In this document: piece after piece, positions 62,518 through 64,000 of the stretch | How the letters are laid out: each line of letters starts with the position of its first letter | Position numbering within the stretch: position 1 is the stretch's first letter | Notes under the pieces: generated by a model | What the model saw: only the letters and a program-made list of their open reading frames with translations | The model's database searches: none | What the model was told of the DNA's origin: nothing | Assembly: GCF_902859935.1 (NCBI RefSeq) | Contig: NZ_CADIKI010000005.1 | Location: forward strand, 124,001 to 188,000 | Origin: Paraburkholderia fynbosensis | GTDB lineage: Bacteria > Pseudomonadota > Gammaproteobacteria > Burkholderiales > Burkholderiaceae | Direction of reading: 5' to 3' | DNA: 64,000 nt | Position numbers and translations under genes: made by a program

Positions 62518-64000
62518 ATGACGCACAACTGCCAGTCCGATCCGTCCGCCGATCAACCCGATACGCCCGCAGCCGCGCGTTCTTCCAGCGGCCTGCGCCA
62601 GGGCCTCACGAACTACGGTGACGAGGGCTTCGCGCTTTTCCTTCGCAAAGCTTTCATCAAAGGCGCCGGCTACACGGACGACGTCCTCTCGCGCCCGATC
62701 GTCGCAATCGCCAATACGGGGAGCGCGTACAACCCGTGTCACGGCAACGCGCCTCAACTGATCGAGGCGATCAAGCGCGGCGTCATGCTTGCCGGCGGTC
62801 TGCCCGTCGAATTTCCGACCATCTCGATCGCGGAAAGCTTCTCGCATCCGACCAGCATGTATCTGCGCAATCTGATGTCGATGGACACCGAAGAGATGAT
62901 CCGCGCGCAGCCGATGGACGCGGTCGTGCTGATCGGCGGCTGCGACAAGACGGTGCCCGCGCAGCTGATGGGCGCCGCCGCCGCGAATGTGCCGGCGATC
63001 CAGCTCGTCACCGGCCCGATGCTCACCGGCTCGCATCGCGGCGAGCGGGTCGGCGCCTGCACCGATTGCCGCCGCTTCTGGGCGAACTTTCGCGGCGACC
63101 AGATCGATGCGGCCGAGATCGACGCGGTGAACAACCAGCTGGTCGCGACGGTCGGCACCTGCTCGGTGATGGGCACGGCGAGCACCATGGCCTGCATCGC
63201 CGAAGCAATGGGGATCATGCTGCCGGGCGGCGCAACGCCGCCGGCGGTGAGCGCCGAGCGCATGCGGATCGCCGAAAAAACCGGTCAGCAGGCCGTCGCG
63301 ATGATCGGCGCGCAGCTTACGCCGCAAAAAATCCTGACGCCGCAAGCTGTCGAAAACGCATTGCGCGTGCTGCTGGCTACCGGCGGTTCGACCAACGGCA
63401 TCATCCATTTGACGGCCATCGCCGGCAGGCTCGGCATTCGTCTCGATCTGCAACGGCTCGACCATATTGCACGGCAGACGCCCGTACTCGTCGATCTGAA
63501 GCCCTCTGGACAGCACTACATGGAGGACCTGCATCGCGCGGGCGGCCTGACGACTGTGATGCGGCGCATGCGCCATCTGCTGCATCTCGATGCGCTCACC
63601 GTGACCGGACGCACCTTGGGCGAGGAACTGGACGCCGCGCCCGCCGACTTCCCGCAGGACATCGTGCGTTCAATGCAGAACCCGATCTACCCCGAAGGCG
63701 GCATCGCGGTACTGAGCGGCAATCTGGCGCCGCGTGGCGCGATCATCAAGCAGTCCGCGGCCAATCCGGCGTTGATGGAACATAGCGGGCGGGCGGTCGT
63801 CTTCGAAGATGCCGAGGATCTCGCGCGCCGCATCGACGATCCCGACCTCGACGTGCATGCCGACGACGTGCTCGTGCTCAAGCGGATCGGGCCGGTCGGC
63901 GCACCCGGCATGCCGGAGGCCGGGTACATTCCGATTCCGAAGAAGCTGGCGCGGCAGGGTGTGAAGGACATGGTGCGAATCTCGGATGGCCGCATGAGCG
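62518..64000 (+). CDS. IlvD/Edd family dehydratase (sugar-acid dehydratase-like), partial
   Basis: At least 494 residues, open to the right edge; the family is usually 570-600. Start at the ATG at 62518; an ATG at 62506 in the same frame is possible and neither has a strong ribosome site. Iron-sulfur cysteines in YNPCHGNAPQLIEAI, GGCDKTVPAQLMGAA and TVGTCSVMGTASTMA; TGGSTNGIIHLTAIAG and PIYPEGGIAVLSGNLAPRGA follow. More like L-arabinonate/D-xylonate dehydratases and their relatives than housekeeping IlvD, given the catabolic context. Removes water from a dihydroxy acid. Confidence 0.88.
   Translation, partial: MTHNCQSDPSADQPDTPAAARSSSGLRQGLTNYGDEGFALFLRKAFIKGAGYTDDVLSRPIVAIANTGSAYNPCHGNAPQLIEAIKRGVMLAGGLPVEFPTISIAESFSHPTSMYLRNLMSMDTEEMIRAQPMDAVVLIGGCDKTVPAQLMGAAAANVPAIQLVTGPMLTGSHRGERVGACTDCRRFWANFRGDQIDAAEIDAVNNQLVATVGTCSVMGTASTMACIAEAMGIMLPGGATPPAVSAERMRIAEKTGQQAVAMIGAQLTPQKILTPQAVENALRVLLATGGSTNGIIHLTAIAGRLGIRLDLQRLDHIARQTPVLVDLKPSGQHYMEDLHRAGGLTTVMRRMRHLLHLDALTVTGRTLGEELDAAPADFPQDIVRSMQNPIYPEGGIAVLSGNLAPRGAIIKQSAANPALMEHSGRAVVFEDAEDLARRIDDPDLDVHADDVLVLKRIGPVGAPGMPEAGYIPIPKKLARQGVKDMVRISDGRMS

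Noticed and set aside
62347..63585. Minus-strand open frame of 412 codons
   Set aside because: Antisense to the IlvD/Edd gene, which carries all three Fe-S cysteine motifs.
1..64000. CRISPR arrays, tRNA or rRNA genes, intact transposases
   Set aside because: No regularly spaced repeats, cloverleaf-like sequences, rRNA signatures or transposase motifs were recognised by eye.

Overview
The window looks like chromosomal DNA of a GC-rich betaproteobacterium, most likely Burkholderia/Paraburkholderia-like. This is inferred from codon usage, short gene spacing with many ATGA overlaps, and the gene repertoire: vanAB with a GntR regulator, caa3-type oxidase, TPP-dependent oxidase/GMC/GH15 group, and CheB-CheR hybrid kinase. 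I saw no rRNA, tRNA, CRISPR array or intact insertion sequence.

Layout. (1) 1-4835, minus strand: a catabolic operon with an NMT1/THI5-like binding protein, a Rieske oxygenase, an ABC ATPase and permease, and an amidohydrolase cut by the left edge. (2) 5361-9766: a decayed reading frame, an M81 (MlrC-like) peptidase and an MFS anion symporter, with a LysR regulator divergent from the transporter. (3) 10407-20513, plus strand: a carbohydrate/redox group made of a TPP-dependent oxidase, an enolase-superfamily enzyme, an internally duplicated membrane protein, a gluconate-2-dehydrogenase subunit-3 homologue, a GMC oxidoreductase, a membrane-tailed SDR, a GH15 glucosidase and two small proteins. 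(4) 20539-22861: a PQQ-type sugar dehydrogenase lipoprotein, a DUF2231-like membrane protein and a small lipoprotein. (5) 23199-29277: a CheB-CheR-PAS-kinase-receiver protein, a stand-alone receiver, and a YraQ/ArsP-like permease. (6) 29278-34466: a looser accessory stretch with a lipoprotein, a decayed SDR, a glutathione transferase, a PRC-barrel protein, and a two-gene pyridine-nucleotide salvage operon (pncC-like plus nadE). (7) 34679-41163, minus strand: a compact caa3-type oxidase operon (coxB with fused haem domain, coxA-coxC fusion, small membrane protein, ctaG-like factor, triheme cytochrome c). (8) 41374-55492: a glycan-assembly cluster with a PIG-L deacetylase, five glycosyltransferase types, a heptose-bisphosphatase-like HAD enzyme, a carbamoyltransferase and a UDP-xylose-synthase-like decarboxylase. 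Embedded in it is an ABC exporter fused to a degenerate kinase-like module and a receiver domain. (9) 55541-64000: a formaldehyde-dehydrogenase-like ADH, small proteins, several gene remnants, the vanillate demethylase genes vanB-vanA with a VanR-type regulator and its likely palindromic operator, and an IlvD/Edd dehydratase cut by the right edge.

Working together: regions 1, 2 and 9 are uptake and breakdown of aromatic or heterocyclic compounds, with the ADH placed to remove formaldehyde released by VanAB. Regions 3 and 4 oxidise sugars. Region 7 supplies a terminal oxidase. The most unusual item is region 8: an apparently complete set for making a carbamoylated, heptose- and perhaps pentose-containing glycan, with no Wzx/Wzy in view. 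Its only exporter candidate carries its own receiver domain.
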